NCBI RefSeq assembly: GCF_030035675.1
Contig: NC_084482.1
Location: forward strand, 220,805,943 to 220,869,942
Length of the DNA stretch: 64,000 nt
Direction: 5' to 3'
From: Rhineura floridana
Taxonomy: Eukaryota; Chordata; Lepidosauria; Squamata; Rhineuridae
The position numbers and the translations under genes were made by a program. Every line of letters starts with the position of its first letter. The first letter of the stretch is position 1. The notes under the pieces are model-generated. The model was not told the DNA's origin. It worked only from the letters and a program-made list of their open reading frames with translations, and made no database searches. Of the stretch, positions 44,110 through 60,854 are shown in pieces.

Positions 44110-47100
44110 CTGCAGGGGAGAGACGGAGAATGGGAGGGATTTCATCCTTCATGCCAATTTGGGTTTCAGAGGTTTGAATGTTATAAGCAGCCTCAATCCA
44201 AATCAATAAATGGCACGTCCCTTTCCTCTGTTGTTTTCCCCCACAATGCTTGATCTGCAAAAGGCCTTAAAGGCCCCAAATCTCTCTCAGAACATTCTCC
44301 AGTTTCTTCCAGACTTTTCTCCATGCTTGGGCACCTGTTGTGTCCTTTGCCACCCCCAGGAATTTCACCCATCTCGGACCCCTCACCTCTCATCTCTGCT
44401 TCTGCTTCCGCAAAGTCTTTAATTCCTGAGCCCCACAGAGTTTCTTCGTCACATTGTGAACCATTTCAGGCTTTATTATTGGGCCCTTTTCATCATGGAT
44501 ATAATTAAAAATTTATTCTGCACAGATATTAATTCCATGTCATCTCCCTGACAGTTGGCAAAAAAATAGGTTTTGCACACATTGTCAAGAAATACTGGGG
44601 GTGAATTTGGTCAAATGACTCCATCTTGGAGCTTCCTGGGGATGCAAAACACCTCCAGTCTTTCCATCAGAAATATGGGGAGAGGAAAAGTGAGATGCAT
44701 TCAGTCTGGTTCAGCTCACTGGGCAATGAAAAGAGTATGAAGAACAACTTGCAATACATCCATTTCAAGATCAGCAGGACACGTTATTTGGTACCATCCA
44801 CTTGTATAATCTGAGTTAACCTTTAGACATTCCTGGACTACAACTCCCATCATCCCTGGCGTTTTGCCATGTTGTCCAGGGCTGATGGGAGTTGGTCCAA
44901 CCATACCTGGAGGGCACCAAGTTACAGAACACTACTCCAAGTTGGAGAGGTGATGCACAAGGTGGAAAGCTTAACAGCAAACTCACCACACAGGGTTGAG
45001 CAACTGGGGTAATAAGTTGATTTGCTTATTATAGGTTTATCCAAACATTTCAATATATTTTTATATTTCTGTGCAGGCTTTCCTCTAATGAGCTCACAGT
45101 GGGAAACATAATTTGTCCCCCTCCTTTTGTCTTCACATCAACACTGTCACTGGTACCAGGACACCACCTGAATTTCACTCCTGAGCAGGGATTTGAACCT
45201 GGGTCTCTGTGGACATAGTTCAGCATTAAACTGTGATTCCAATACAATAGTCACACACACTTCCACAGATGTGGAAGGTCCCACACAGAGTGGATGTCTG
45301 AAATCTAGAGTGGCACATAAAAGTTTATCCTCACAACAATCCAGTGAGGTGGGCTGGGCTGAAAAAAAGTAGACCCAGAGACCTGCATAGATCTGGGGGG
45401 GGAGATCTTAGACCCCTTACTTCTTTGGGAGCAGGCTCTCAGCAGAGTCCCCATGTCTCCAGCAACTTGTGAGCCAATCAGCAAGAAAGGAGAGTGTATT
45501 AGCCACTGAGAAGAGTCTTCTAACATGCTTCCTTGTTCTTTCCTGATAATTAGAGTGAATCAGAGTGAAAGGAGGTGAAGTCAGCCACTGAGACTCTTCT
45601 CAGGAGGCAACACTTTGCCCTTCCATGCTTTTTGGCTCCTAGCTGTGGGAGAAGGCATTAACATGCATCTCATTCTCAACCCAGCAGGAACAGGATGGGA
45701 GGGGGCATGGCTATCATGAAAGGACCCTGCACTTCTGAATTTGCCACTACACTACTGTAGAGATGTGAAGGCCCATAACAAAAGTGGAAAATTTGGGAGG
45801 GAAAGCAGTTTTTTTCTCTCCCCCCCCAGTGCTCTGACCCCGCTCCTTAGAGAGCTCTGTATTGCTGTCCTGGGCTCCCACTGGGAGGAAGGGCAGGATA
45901 TAAATCTAATAATTAATTAATTGCACTGAAGAAATGTCTGACTTGTTCCTGGCTACAAGAGACTCTACTATACAAATGTCAGTGACACATCCATAGCTCT
46001 ACCCACTCTGGCATTTGACAGTAAATTGGCTGCTTGTGCGTAAATGTGGCCCTCGGGTTGAAGAATATTCCCTAACCACTACATTAGCCACAGGCTCTCA
46101 TCCAAGACCGCCTTACAGAGCTCTTGCGACCACTGCCCAGCTATTGTGCTTTGGACAGAGGGGACGCTGCCAGCACCCCCACAGAGGAGCCAATCCTGCA
46201 AGAGAAGCTGAGATCCACCCCAAGGGGGCTTCAATGTTCCCCTCCAACACACTCCCAAGGGGATGTCTGGAGAAGCCTCTTCCCCTGGAGCCCAGCTGAG
46301 GAGGGGACATTTATTCATCCATTTCCTCCATCCTCTGCCTTGAGAGCTTCTAGAAGCCCATTCAGAGCCTGGTCAGTTTCAGATTCCTCTCTCCATCCCT
46401 CCATCTTCCTTGCCTGGCAGGAAGGAAACTGACCAGCCCCTCTTCCAGTTTAGGAAATCCAAAAGGGGCTCTTCCTCCAGCTCTGGGGCACTTTCTAGGG
46501 ATGCCCAGAGGGAAGAGGGGCCACTTCCATCAACCCCCTCCCCCTCCCAAAAAGCAAAACTTCCTTCTCTCTCCCCTCCCCCCACCAGTCCCCTGTCAGG
46601 TTCAGGAATTGCAAAGGCAGCTCCCCTCCCCCAGCTGTGGCCCTCAAAACCAACACAGGACATCAACCCCCAACAGCTGCATCCCTTTCCCTGGGCGATG
46701 GCTTCCAAGAGGGCCTCGAAAGGCCAACCCCGCGGCACTTCGGACCCCCCTCTGCAAATGGATTGCATGCAGCATGGGTCCCCCTGAGGAAAAGGGGGGA
46801 GTGGGGCTCTTCCCTCCTTTTCCCTCACCCCCCAACAAAAATACCAAATCCCCCCCCTTGCACCTCTTTGCCCTCTGCACGCTCCCGCTTCCTCCTCTCT
46901 GGGCCTAATACTTTCTTTACCCGGAATACCAATGAAGACAGCCCTCCTACTTCCCCTTCAATATGCTCTCCCCCCTCCATGTGATTAAGACTTCCTGCCT
47001 CTCTAGGAACCAGAATTCCTTGCCTTAACCCATCGGAGGACTAAGTGGCAAGAGGTGCTTCTGTCCCCCCACTGCCAACAGTTTCCTCCCTCCCATCTGT

Positions 47101-48120
47101 CCCAATATTGCACCTCTTCTTCCTCTCTTGCCTCCCGCAGAAGCAGTGGCGAGATAGGTGTGTGCGTGTGTGCTGTGTGATATATACAATATACACATTT
47201 GTGTGTAAAAAGTAAAGTGTTCAGGAGGGACGGTGTAAAAGCTGGAACGGAACACGCCGGAATGGGCTCTTTAGAAAAGAAATTGATGCCCAAAATACTA
47301 GGATGTGTTAGAGACACATGAGAACAACATTTAGGAACAAAAACCATTCCGATAGCATTTTTATCAACCCTTTAACAACCAAAATGCCCTCCGGAACGGA
47401 ATGAACAGCCCCGAACGGGGACTGTTCCCATTCATATATCTGGCCCAGAACTATCTATCCCAACAAACTGCCTCCCCCAATAATTTAAGCAGAGATTTTC
47501 TGCAGCTTTGCTGCCTTTCCTAAAGGCCCTTCTATTGCCTGGAGAAGCCATTTGGCTATGTGACCGCTGACAAAACCCAATTCTCACTCCTTTTCTCTAT
47601 GCGCACCAGATGACAGTGAGGTCCTTCATTTGCCTGCTAGGAAATAGCACTGAGACCAGATGAGACTGTGGAGTGAAATCAGTTTGGAAAATGTATTTAA
47701 AATACATCAGCAGAAAACTAGTGAATTCATTTTACTTTATGAAAGATGTTAGAATAGCCAATACAAAAAACATCTAAGCAAAATAAAAACCATATTATAC
47801 ACAAAAATACATTTTTTTGTTATTTATATTAATAAAATGTGTACTCTGCAGAAGAATTTTATAAAGAATAGAAAATGTACATTAAAATGGTCAATAAAAA
47901 AATCAACATTTAAAAAACACTAAAAACCAATAAAATCAACAGTTAAAGGTATGCTAAACCAAACTATATGAAAACAATCAGTAAGGAGACCATTAGAAAC
48001 AAGGACTAGTATTATTTTATTTTCATTTAGAAATCACTTCCCAGAAAGTATCTCAAAAATACCAACAATAAAAAAAACATTTCATATGCAAACCAATTAA
48101 AAACATTTTAAAATCCCACA

Positions 48121-48427
48121 CAGACCCTCCGTGACGCAGAGTGGTAAGCGGCAGTAATGCAGCCGAAGCTCTGCTCACGTCTGCAGTTCGATTCCAACGG
48201 AAGGAGGAAGTCGAATCTCCGGTAAAAGGGGTCGAGGTCCACTCAGCCTCCCATCCATCCGTGGTCAGTAAAATGAGTGCCCGGCATATGCTGGGGGGTA
48301 AAGAAAGACCGGGGAAGGAACTGGCAGTCCCACCTCATATATACGGTCTGCCTAGTAAACGTCGCAAGACGTCACCCTAAGAGTCGGAAACGACTCGCAC
48401 TACAAGTGCGGGGACACCTTTACCTTC
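48121..48427 (+). mobile_element. Sauria SINE, unit 3
   Basis: This copy looks the same as the unit 2 copy, with target duplications at 48109-48120 and 48428-48439. Confidence 0.88.
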
Positions 48428-48743
48428 TAAAATCCCACAGAAACAGTAATAAAGCTCTGCCCTTAAAAGGTTTGTTGAAAAAGGAAGGTCTTCTATAGGC
48501 ACCACACAAAAAAAACCTGTCTGATATGTATCAGGAGGAAGTTCAAAAAAGTAGATGCCACCACACAAAAGGCCAGGTTTCTCTATCATGCAGAGTGGAC
48601 TTCCCAATGAGATGGTATGCGTAAGAGGCCATCTTCTGCAGACTTCAGTGATGGGCTGCATATATAACATGTGAGATAATCTTTTAAGAATCCTGGCACC
48701 AACCTGTATAGAGCTTTAATCTATGTAGCCTGCAAGATGAAGA

Positions 48744-48934
48744 ATAAAGCTCCCATTGAAGTTCTTTCCATACTCCCTAAATTTCAATTGTTTCTCCTGT
48801 GTATCCCCTGTGATGTAAGCCTACTGCTTTCATTGAATCTCTTTCCATACTCCGTGCATTAAAAAAGTTACTCCACAGTGTTTTTTCATGTGAAGTAAGT
48901 GTGCTCTGACTGAACCTCTTTCCACTCACAACAT
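48744..48934 (-). pseudogene. Decayed zinc fingers after the stop of gene 3
   Basis: I could see no difference from the unit 2 relics. Confidence 0.85.
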
Positions 48935-51289
<2,355 letters not shown>

Positions 51290-51333
51290 TTATCTGCTTC
51301 TCTATTTTTACATCTCCATTATTCTCCCCCTTT

Positions 51334-52769
51334 TATCTTTGCATGGCCCTCCCTCCCTATTCAATATCTATATAAACTCGCTGACAAAACACCTGTCGGC
51401 AGTAAACTCTCACCCTCCTGTCTTGGCAAGGAGACACTTAACCTGTCTTCTATATGCCGAAGACATTGCCCTGTTATGCCAAACGCAGGTGGGCTTACGT
51501 CGTCTCTTAAGAGAACTTGCCTCCTTTTGTGTGGATGAACTTTTGAGAATTAACTATGCGAAATGCAAGGTTTTAGTTTTCGCCAAAAGTAGACATAAAC
51601 ACCGCTGGCAAATTGACAACCATATTATTGACCAAGTCAACGCCTTCAGTTACCTTGGCATTGCATTCCATCCCTTAGGTTCTTGGAATGCGCATTTTGT
51701 CCAGTCTGCTACGACCGCACAGAAATCAGCCGGAGCTTTACTGACCTTCTTTTATACAAAGGGCGGTCAGTACATTCCGGCAGCAGTCCAGGTATTCAAC
51801 GCCAAGGTGCTTCCTCAACTTCTTTACGGGACCCAAATTTGTAGTGGAGGCAATTACGCATTGTTGGAGAGGGTACAATCTAAATTCATGAGGTCCATTT
51901 TGGGCGCTCCGAGATGTGTCCCCAGTGTGACCTTGCGCTTGGAATTAGGTGCCCTTCTGATTGAGACCCACGCTTGGATATTAAAATTTAACTACTGGAT
52001 GAAGCTGCTATTTTTACCCACTGGATTGCCCCCCTTAACTTTGGAAGATTCCTTCCAATCTCAATGGCATCGGGTAACGATTCACAAACTCGGAACTCTC
52101 GGTTTTTCGCTCCCAGCGATTGGTGCCCTAGGCCATACGACCGCTAAAACAACAATCATCCAACGCCTCAAAGATGTTGAGTATCAGAACAACATGAGCC
52201 TAGTTGCCGCTTATTCAGAATGCAGTATTAATGTAAATCCCTGTATCTTGGCCACTTACATTTCAAGTTTATCTACCCCGAAACTCAGGAGAGCTTTTAC
52301 CCTGGCACGACTCAATGTTCTGCCCTCGGCACTAATGGAGGGTAGATACAGGGGAGTCGATTGTTATGATCGAACTTGCCCCTGTGGAGCAGATGCGGTC
52401 GAGACAGTGAACCTTGTACTACTTTGCTGCCCTTTTTATTCAGATCTCCGCCTTAAGTTCATCTCCCCACTTTTATCTAATCTTCCTCTGAGCCCAGAAG
52501 CTATGATTTTACAATATTTAATGGCAGATTCAGAATCACGGATCACTCTGAGGTCGCCTCGTTCTGCACAGCTGCTATGGCTCGCAGGAGGGACCTAATG
52601 CGATGTCTATTAGATCAAGGTTTTAGCTAGATTACTATGTGGACCCGGTTTTAGCTTTTTAGCTTTCTCACTGCACTGATACTGTATTCTATTCTATCTC
52701 CACTCTGATATTCAGAGGATCCGTAATTATACCGCTGGTCTTGGACCGTAATAAAGATTTTACGTTATC
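51334..52769 (+). mobile_element. Vingi-like LINE, unit 3
   Basis: This is the same insertion, with the frame open at 51279-52598 and the protein identical to the unit 1 copy. Confidence 0.7.
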
Positions 52770-53737
52770 TTTGCGTGGCCAGATGAAAGCAAGGTTACCT
52801 GAATATCCTGCAGTCTCACACAGCAACATAAATTCCTTTCAGGTCCATATAACACTTGATGTCACTAAGCCCAGATTTGTCTGGGTTTCCTGCTACTGCC
52901 ATACAACTGTGATATATATTTCTAAAATAATATGCAATGAAAAGTGGGGTGTGGGGGAAGAGAAGGGCAGCAAGTCTGCAGAACAGGACAAATTGGGCAC
53001 AGCTCACTTCTCCTTGATTCTTAATAATTTGACTGCAGTCAAAAGAGCCGGTCAGACAGAAATATAGGAACAAATGAAGTTGTGATATACTGAATCAGAC
53101 CCTGGTCCCTCGAGGTCAGTACTGTCAATACTGGCTGGCAGCTGCGCTGCAGGTTTTCAGATAAAGACACTTCTAAATTCCACCTGAAGATTCAAGGGAT
53201 TAAACTTAGCTGAGCTAAGACAGGGATGGCCAAAGACCAACACTACACGAGTTTGCAATGATGCTCTGAACCGTAAGGGGAATGCCCGACTGATCTCTCC
53301 CCTTCATCAAAGCCCTGTACAATTAGATCTTGTTCTTCCAGCCAAGAGACTAAGCCCAGGTTTGACATTTCTTTCAAAGATACAGATAAGCTAGTTAGTT
53401 CTGAACTGAAATTATTCTCCTCTCTCCATAACAAAGAACGATCTTAGATCTCCTGGAGATGAATAGCACAGGGACATGTAGATCCAAATGTCTCTTGTGG
53501 ACAAGAAACTGTTCAAAAATCTCAATTCAGTGACACTGTGGAAACCAATCCAGCTATCTTAATTTGGGGATTTCTCAGCAGATGGGAAGGAAACTTCAAC
53601 CTGGATGCCATTCCCCCTCCTTATATGAACAGCCTGGCTGGATCAGACCACAGGCCTATCTATTCCAGCATCCTCACAGTGCCAAAGTGGATGCAGATGG
53701 GAAGTCTACAGGGAGCACGTGAAGGCATCACTTCCGA

Positions 53738-55636
53738 GCACTTCCAAGATAAGATCGCATGCATTCGCTGGGACTTAGACTCCAATATTATAGCAGTTGG
53801 ACCTAATGAAGTATCCAGATCACGGTCTTGTCCTCATTTATTGGATGAGTTTCAGTCTGTGCAGCTTGAGGATGTTGACAGGATCCTTGGACTGGTGCGG
53901 GCGACCACATCTGTACTGGATCCTTGCCCCTCTTGGCTGGTGAAAGCTGTCAGGACCGGAACCGCCGGCTGGGCCAAGGAGGTAATAAATGCCTCTTTAA
54001 GAGAGGGAGTGGTCCCTGACTGCCTAAAAGAGGCGGTGGTGAGACCACTCCTGAAGAAACCCTCCTTGGACCCAGATACCTTGAACAACTATAGACCTGT
54101 GGCGAATGTTCCGTTCCTGGGCAAGATCCTGGAGCGGGTGGTTGCCGGCCAGCTCCAGACGCTCTTGGATGACACTGATTATCTTGATCCATTTCAATCC
54201 GGTTTTAGGCCTGGTTATGGCACCGAAACAGCCCTGGTCGCCCTGTACGATGACCTCTGTCGGGAGAGGGACAGGGGGAGTGTAACTCTGTTGATTCTCC
54301 TTGATCTCTCAGCTGCTTTTGATACCATCGACCATGGTATCCTTCTGGGAAGACTCACGGAGTTGGGAGTTGGGGGTACTGCTTGGCAGTGGCTCCGCTC
54401 CTACTTGGTGGGTCGTCACCAGAAGGTAGTGCTTGGGGAACATTGCTCGACACCCTGGATTCTCCATTGTGGAGTCCCGCAGGGATCGGTCCTGTCCCCC
54501 ATGATTTTTAACATCTACATGCAGCCGCTGGGTGCGGTCAACAGGAGTTTTGGGGTGCGTTGTCATCAGTATGCTGATGACACACAACTCTATTTCTCCT
54601 TTTCATCCTCTTCAGGTGAGGCTGTTAACGTGCTAAACCGCTGCCTGGCCGTGATAATGGACTGGATGGGAGCTAACAAACTGAAGCTCAATCCTGACAA
54701 GACCAAGACGCTGTTGGTGAGTGCCTTCACTGTCCAGATGGAGGATGTTCATCCTGTTCTTGATGGGGTTACACTCCCCTTGAAGGAACAGGTTCGTAGC
54801 TTGGGAGTTCTTTTCGATCCTTCCTTGTCTCTCGAGACCCAGGTGGCCTCGGTGGCACGGAATGCTTTCTACCATCTTTGACTGGTAGCCCAGCTATGTC
54901 CCTATCTGGACAGTGATGACCTTGCCTCAGTTGTTCACGCTCTGGTAACATCTAGGCTGGACTACTGCAATGCGCTCTACGTTGGGCTGCCCTTGAAGAA
55001 AGTTCGGAAACCACAGCTAGTCCAGAATGCAGCGGCCAGATTACTGACGTGGACCAGAAGGTCTGCTCATATAACACCTGTTCTGGCTCATCTGCACTGG
55101 CTTCCTATTTGTTTCCGGGCTAGATTCAAAGTGCTGGTTTTGACCTATAAAGCCCTACACGGCATGGGACCGTAATACCTGGTGGAACGCCTCTCCCAAT
55201 ATGAACCTACCCGTACACTGCGCTCAACATCTAAGGCCCTCCTCCGGGTGCCATCCCATCAAGAAGCCCGGAGGGTTGTGACTAGAACTAGGGCCTTTTC
55301 GGTAGTGGCCCCCAAACTGTGGAATAGTCTCCCCGATGAGGTACGCCTGGCGCCAACGCTGCTATCCTTTCGGCACCAGGTGAAAACCTTTTTATACTCC
55401 CAGGCATTTGAAAGTGTATTTTAAATTGTATTTTATAGTGTATTTTATCAGTATTTTCATTATTGTTGTATTTTGACGTTGTTGGTTCTTTGTTATTGTT
55501 TGTTTTGATCTTTGATTTCGTTATACTTATTGTATTTATATATTGTGCTTGTTTTATCTCTTATGTACACCGCCCACAGAGCCTTTTTGGCTTAGGGCGG
55601 TATATAAATTAAATTAAATAAATAAATAAAATAAAT
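53738..55636 (+). mobile_element. L2-type LINE, unit 3
   Basis: This is the same insertion, with stops at about 54879 and 55173 and the same flanking CR1 pieces. Confidence 0.88.
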
Positions 55637-57167
55637 ATCTAGTCCAGCATCCTCACAGTGCCTGATCAGATGCGAATGGGAAGTCTACAGGGAGGACATA
55701 AAGGCACCACCCTCCGATCTGACATCAGATGTGCGGCAGATAAAGGTGAGGCTTCAAAAGAACCACCAGCACCTTGAAATGGGCTGCCAATTGCTCCTTT
55801 GCTGGACTGGGGCACACTTGCACCTGCCAGTCAGCTGATCAGTGGTTGAATGAGTCTTTGCTCAAGGTAGGGAAAGCTGTTTCCAATGAATGGAAATCAC
55901 TTCTCCCTCCCAGCGCTGCTCTGTGAAGCAGCCCCATTCAGCTCCTGAAGTTGAAAGAAGCAGTGTGGGGTGGCGAGCCAAGGGCTCAGCTTGGCTATGG
56001 GTGCCTGTTCCCTTTCGGAAGCCACTGCTTTTTAGAAAGATCGGCTGTGCATGGGACTTCTCTGGCAGGCAGCCCATCCGAAAGGCACCTTTTTTCCCTC
56101 CCTCCTGCACTATGAAAGGAGGGGGAAGGGTGCTTCAGAGAGCACTTTGCAGCTTTAAGACAGTCTCTGTGCTCCCAACGGGGCAAGGGTTGCACTCAGG
56201 TCCTGCTTGCTTGCTTCCTATAGGAATGCTGCCATTGGCCTGATCCACCAGGCTCTTCCTAAAGACATCTAAGATGTTCTCCAGGAGAACTCACACCCTG
56301 ATGGGTCAATTAATCTGCAATGAATCATATTACACAGGAACTGAAAAATCCTACAATTTCCAAACCAAAATGGGGCCTCAACGCAGCTGAACATCTACCT
56401 GTTGATGTCGCATCTTTGGGATACTGGATAAAGGGATCGTTTCTTTCTTCCCAATACGAACGGAGGTCCGACTCTTTGAAGGAAATAGACAAGACTAGTT
56501 ACTTTTGACCAGAAAATATTCAGCCGTTACAAACAGAGATTTTTATAGATAAGAAAAGGTATAATTTTGATCTGGTAAGTCCTGCTCTCGGTGAATACAA
56601 CAGAGTTGTGTGGACCAAGTAGGGTCAGTCTGGCACTTGTGAACATGCGTCCACTGGGCATGAAGCTCATCTTGAAATGCTTGTTGGGGGTGAACCTAGT
56701 AAAGCCAGCTTCTTAGTAGGCTGCAAACTACTAGGGCAGAACCTAGTAAAGTCAGCAACAGTGGATGCAATTCACTGTGTCACAGGCCACCTGTATTTAT
56801 AGAAATTGGCCATCTCCAATTCTTTATAATTGATTTACATAAAATTATGTGGGGGAAAGTGGCGCAAACAATACAAGCCAAAACATGAGTAAAAAGACAA
56901 GCTGCCACTTAAATAATCTTTTTTCCTTTGAGTTTTGTTTACAGTAGTTCCAAAATAAATTCTTTCCCGTAAAGTATCAACATTGTATAAGGAGTCCGGG
57001 CATTCAGCCAATGATCATGTCTATATATGGCTGAAGCTGTACAGGGGTGAGTCAGGAGAACTTATCAGAATACAACATCAGCATCAAGATGCAGGTTAGG
57101 ATGAGAGTTCAAATGATGGAAACAAGAGTATAGTAGTAATATGAGCATGAACTGACAGAGTCTAGAT

Positions 57168-57303
57168 CAGGGTTTCCCAACCTTTGGTCCACAGATGTTG
57201 CTGGACTACAGTTCCCATAATTCCTGACCATTGGCCATGCTGGATGGGGCTGATGGGAGTTGTAGTCCCACAACATCTGTGGCTCAAAGGTCGGGAAACC
57301 CTG
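57168..57303. mobile_element. hAT-type MITE, unit 3
   Basis: This is the same insertion, with the same 8-bp duplication at 57160-57167 and 57304-57311. Confidence 0.88.
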
Positions 57304-58013
57304 GTCTAGATAGATACAAACTAGAGCTATAAAAGACGGACAGCCTTGGGGATTTTTACCAGTTGTCCGTGACACTGGTCGAAGAAAGAACCACCTGCTC
57401 TGAGTGTTAAGGTCCACACGCAGCAAAGGTGAGATCACTCCTTTTCAGATGGAAATCAATGTGACCTATGCTGTCCTTTGAAATGCAACACGTTAGCGTA
57501 CATCCCCTTTGTATGTGCTGTGTAAGACCTATGTTCTGATATGTGGCTATGTCCACAAAGTATAGTAAATTAGACATGTTAATTATACATAGACACTGAT
57601 AAAGATTTCCTTTCTTGATCGGCCAATAGATATTCCTAGACCTAAAAAGATTCTTGGCTGGGATCTCTGGCCACTTGGTTCACCTGGTCAGACCTAACTG
57701 CCGGCAAAAACTGATGGGTAAAAGTAGCCTAAGGAGTAAAATTGGTCTTCTCTACTGAGATGACATTGCAAGTCGTATGCACAGGACATGACCTGGTCAG
57801 GAGAGAGAACTCCCTCAGCTAACCAATGTGGGAATCTGCTTTGAAACCTTTCCCAAAAGTGGATAAAACTGAACTCCTGGTCCCACTCTGGGTTCCAGTT
57901 TGTGCGGTTCCTTTTGCTGCTTGAAATCTATCTTAGCCCCACATCTCAACTGGGGTCTGACTCCATCACCCTCCCCTGCTTTTCCTTCCGTACCTCAGCT
58001 TCCTGCCTTCTCT

Positions 58014-59889
58014 CTTTTTTTTTTTCAATAATTTTTATTCAGATTTTCATAAAACATACAAGACAAAACCATAAAACATTCAAAGACAAAAAACAAAATC
58101 AAAAATAGTTAAACAAAAAAAAATAAAAAGTAAAATATTGACTTCCCATTTGTCATAGATCAAATCAGTTATAAGTCTACAATGAATAACAATCCTGTCT
58201 CTTAAATCATATTATAAAATCACTTTCCTCCAGTAGTTATCTTACTTAATCATCAAATCTCGTAAACATTACTTTATTCTTTCCACAAAAAGTCAAAGAG
58301 AGGTTTCAATTCTTTAAGAAATATATCTATCAATTTTTCTCCAGATAAGCATATCGATTAATCCATCTCATTAATAATTATAATAATCTTATTATCATAA
58401 CCATAGTCAAAATAAACATTTCGATTAATCCATCTCATCAGAATCTGTTAGGTTCAATAATTTCAGTAGCCATTATTCTATTATCCCTATTAGTTCCATC
58501 TTCCATCTTCCATCTTCAATAGTCTTGTTAAGTCCAGTAATTTCAGTGTCCAATCCTCCATTATCAGTATTCCGTAATAATCTTGCTGTCATAGCCATAG
58601 TCATACAGTAAGAGTCTGATGGGAATTTCCTCCATCCCAAATACCTTCTTGCCATCCATTCTGAATAGGTTGCTGGAATACTGCTGCAAAATCATATCTC
58701 TATTCTTTTTTACAAAATGTACTGGCCCATCTCTTGAAAGTTTTTCCATTGTCACATGTCTGCAGTTAATTCCATAGGTTTTCTCTATATTAGGCTCCAT
58801 CACATCATTCCAGTCCAGAAGATTATCCATGCCATTGATAACTTTATCTCTAATATCTTCACCAATTTCTTCAGAGACAACATTGAATTCCAAACAGTAG
58901 ATTTTATTTCTAAAATCCATAAACTCCAGATCTTTTTCCTGTTCCACGTTTGTTCCAGTCTCCAGGGTCTCCTCTCTCACAGGGACCCCTATTTCTTTAA
59001 ACTCCTGCATCATTTTGCACAATTCAATTTTCAGCTCCTTACAACCCTGTCTCAGGGTTCGTTTCGTTATCTCAATCTCATCCATTATTTTCTGAAACCT
59101 ACTTACTTCCAGATTCTCAGCCACTTTCTTGATTGCCATTTTAAAAGAAAAATATAAGAGAACCACTTCTTATTTCAGCAACAATTGGGTTAATACTCCA
59201 AGCTTGATGACATCACAGTATAAACAGAGCAGCCAGCCTTATCTCTCAATGCTTAAGAAAACAAAATGTAGTTCCCAGGATCGAAACAATTAATGGCGTC
59301 GTCAGGAAACAGATTCGTCAAAATAAAATAAACCAAAAAGAGAGTAGTCTCAGACAATATAATATTCTTCAGAATAGAAATCAAGAATAGAAATCCCTCT
59401 TCTGTGTATATCTTTAGAATGCAAATCCAGGACAGCTTTTTGCAACAAAAACAGAGATAAGCTGTTAATTAGTGAATAGCAGAGAAGAGTTATAGCTCAC
59501 CGAGAAGATGTCCAAAGCCGATCAATCTGGCAAATCTCCTTTTACTGCAACGATTTAAGTCAAATAAAAAAAAATATAGAAAGAAGGGTGCTTGCCTGTT
59601 AGTCCGTTCTCTCTTTGAAGAAAAGATGAACGTGTCGCTTTATCAGATAGAGCTTGATGAAAAATCCGTCCCTCTTTGTCGGTTGGACCTCGTCTCATAA
59701 ATTAATGAAATCTAGTCCTCACAACAAAAATAGGCTTTGAGGTTAATCTCTTCGTTTCTCCCTGCCCGGGAGACGTTTCATCAGTCAAAAAAAAAATGTT
59801 TTGACTGATTTATATCTGAATAAGCTTCTTTTGCGGTGGGAGCCCGTCCCAAAAGCAGGCACAGGCTAAGTCACCCTTCCCGGAAGTCC
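58014..59889 (-). mobile_element. L1-type, ORF1-only element, unit 3
   Basis: This is the same insertion (target duplications 57998-58013 and 59890-59905), with the ORF1-like frame at 58564-59166. Confidence 0.8.
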
Positions 59890-60727
59890 GCTTCCTGCCT
59901 TCTCTCGACCCTTTTCTGCTGCAACAAAGGTCCCGTCAAGGTTGCTGCTGCAATTTCTGCTTTCCTGGGATCTCTGCTAGCTGAGGGAACGGCCCTTGTT
60001 CCAGCTGCCAAGGAGCCTTTCTCGGGGTCCCTCTTGCCTGCTGCCTTCGCTGTGTCCCTGCCTGAGTCAAAGAGTCTCTGTGCTCCATTTATGTTTCCAG
60101 ACTTCCCACCAGAGCTGGCAAAGCTAAATCTTGCTCTCTGTCCTGTCTTCTGGAGGTCATTCCCTACAAATTGTAGCCTCCACCTCCGCTTCCTCTTCTC
60201 CAAACTGCCGCTTCTTCCTGCTTCAAAGACAAAAGCTGACCTTTGGGCAGAGGAAGGAAGAGGGAGGAGGCAGGAGGTGCTCCCAGGAGCATCTCTTCCC
60301 ACTGGGAGGTTAGAGTACAAGGCACAGAGTGTCAATCATCTGTTGAGGATGCAAGAGAAGATGCTCTGCTGGAGTTTGGGAGCTCCTGCCCTCTCCTCCT
60401 CCTGCTGCAAGGTAAGATTTTTCATCATGGGGCAGCTAAAGGCGGCAGGGAGGGGCACTTTTCGCACTTAATGATCAAAAAGCCCCAAGAACAGAGGAAG
60501 CTGCATTCACCGGATCCTTTCACCCCTCTTGGAGCTGCCAGGGACTAAACCTCGGACCTTCTACATGCAAAGCAGGTGTTCCCCTTCTGAGCTGCAGTCC
60601 CTCCCCAAATATCCAGGGTCCAGGCACCCATTTCCATGACAGCATCCCTGCAGTGGAAGGTTAAATAGCACAGGTACTAAATCCATACCTTCAACATTCA
60701 TCAGTCAAGGGGGAAAAGTGCCCTTAC

Positions 60728-60854
60728 CGAGAGAGGCCACCGTCTCATAATTCTCCTCCATGACTTCCCTGTGCAGAGCTCTTTGGCCAGGATCCAGCAG
60801 GGCCCATTCCTCCTCCGTGAAATACACGACCACCTCCTCAAAGGTCACCAGACC
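60728..60854 (-). CDS. Gene 3, KRAB-A exon
   Basis: The sequence equals the gene 1 and gene 2 KRAB exons. Intron 2 is 51208-60727. Intron 1 (60855-61935) is 5 bp shorter than in the other genes because of the loss near 61281. Confidence 0.95.

Larger units (their letters stand above)
29429..47429. repeat. 18-kb tandem unit 2 (gene 2)
   Basis: This unit is 18,001 bp and practically identical to unit 3. Private differences I could see are A at 31967 (codon change in finger 14), A at 34091 (in the Vingi-like LINE) and a homopolymer one T shorter near 40014. Its left border has the same join sequence as unit 3's border at about 47430. Confidence 0.92.
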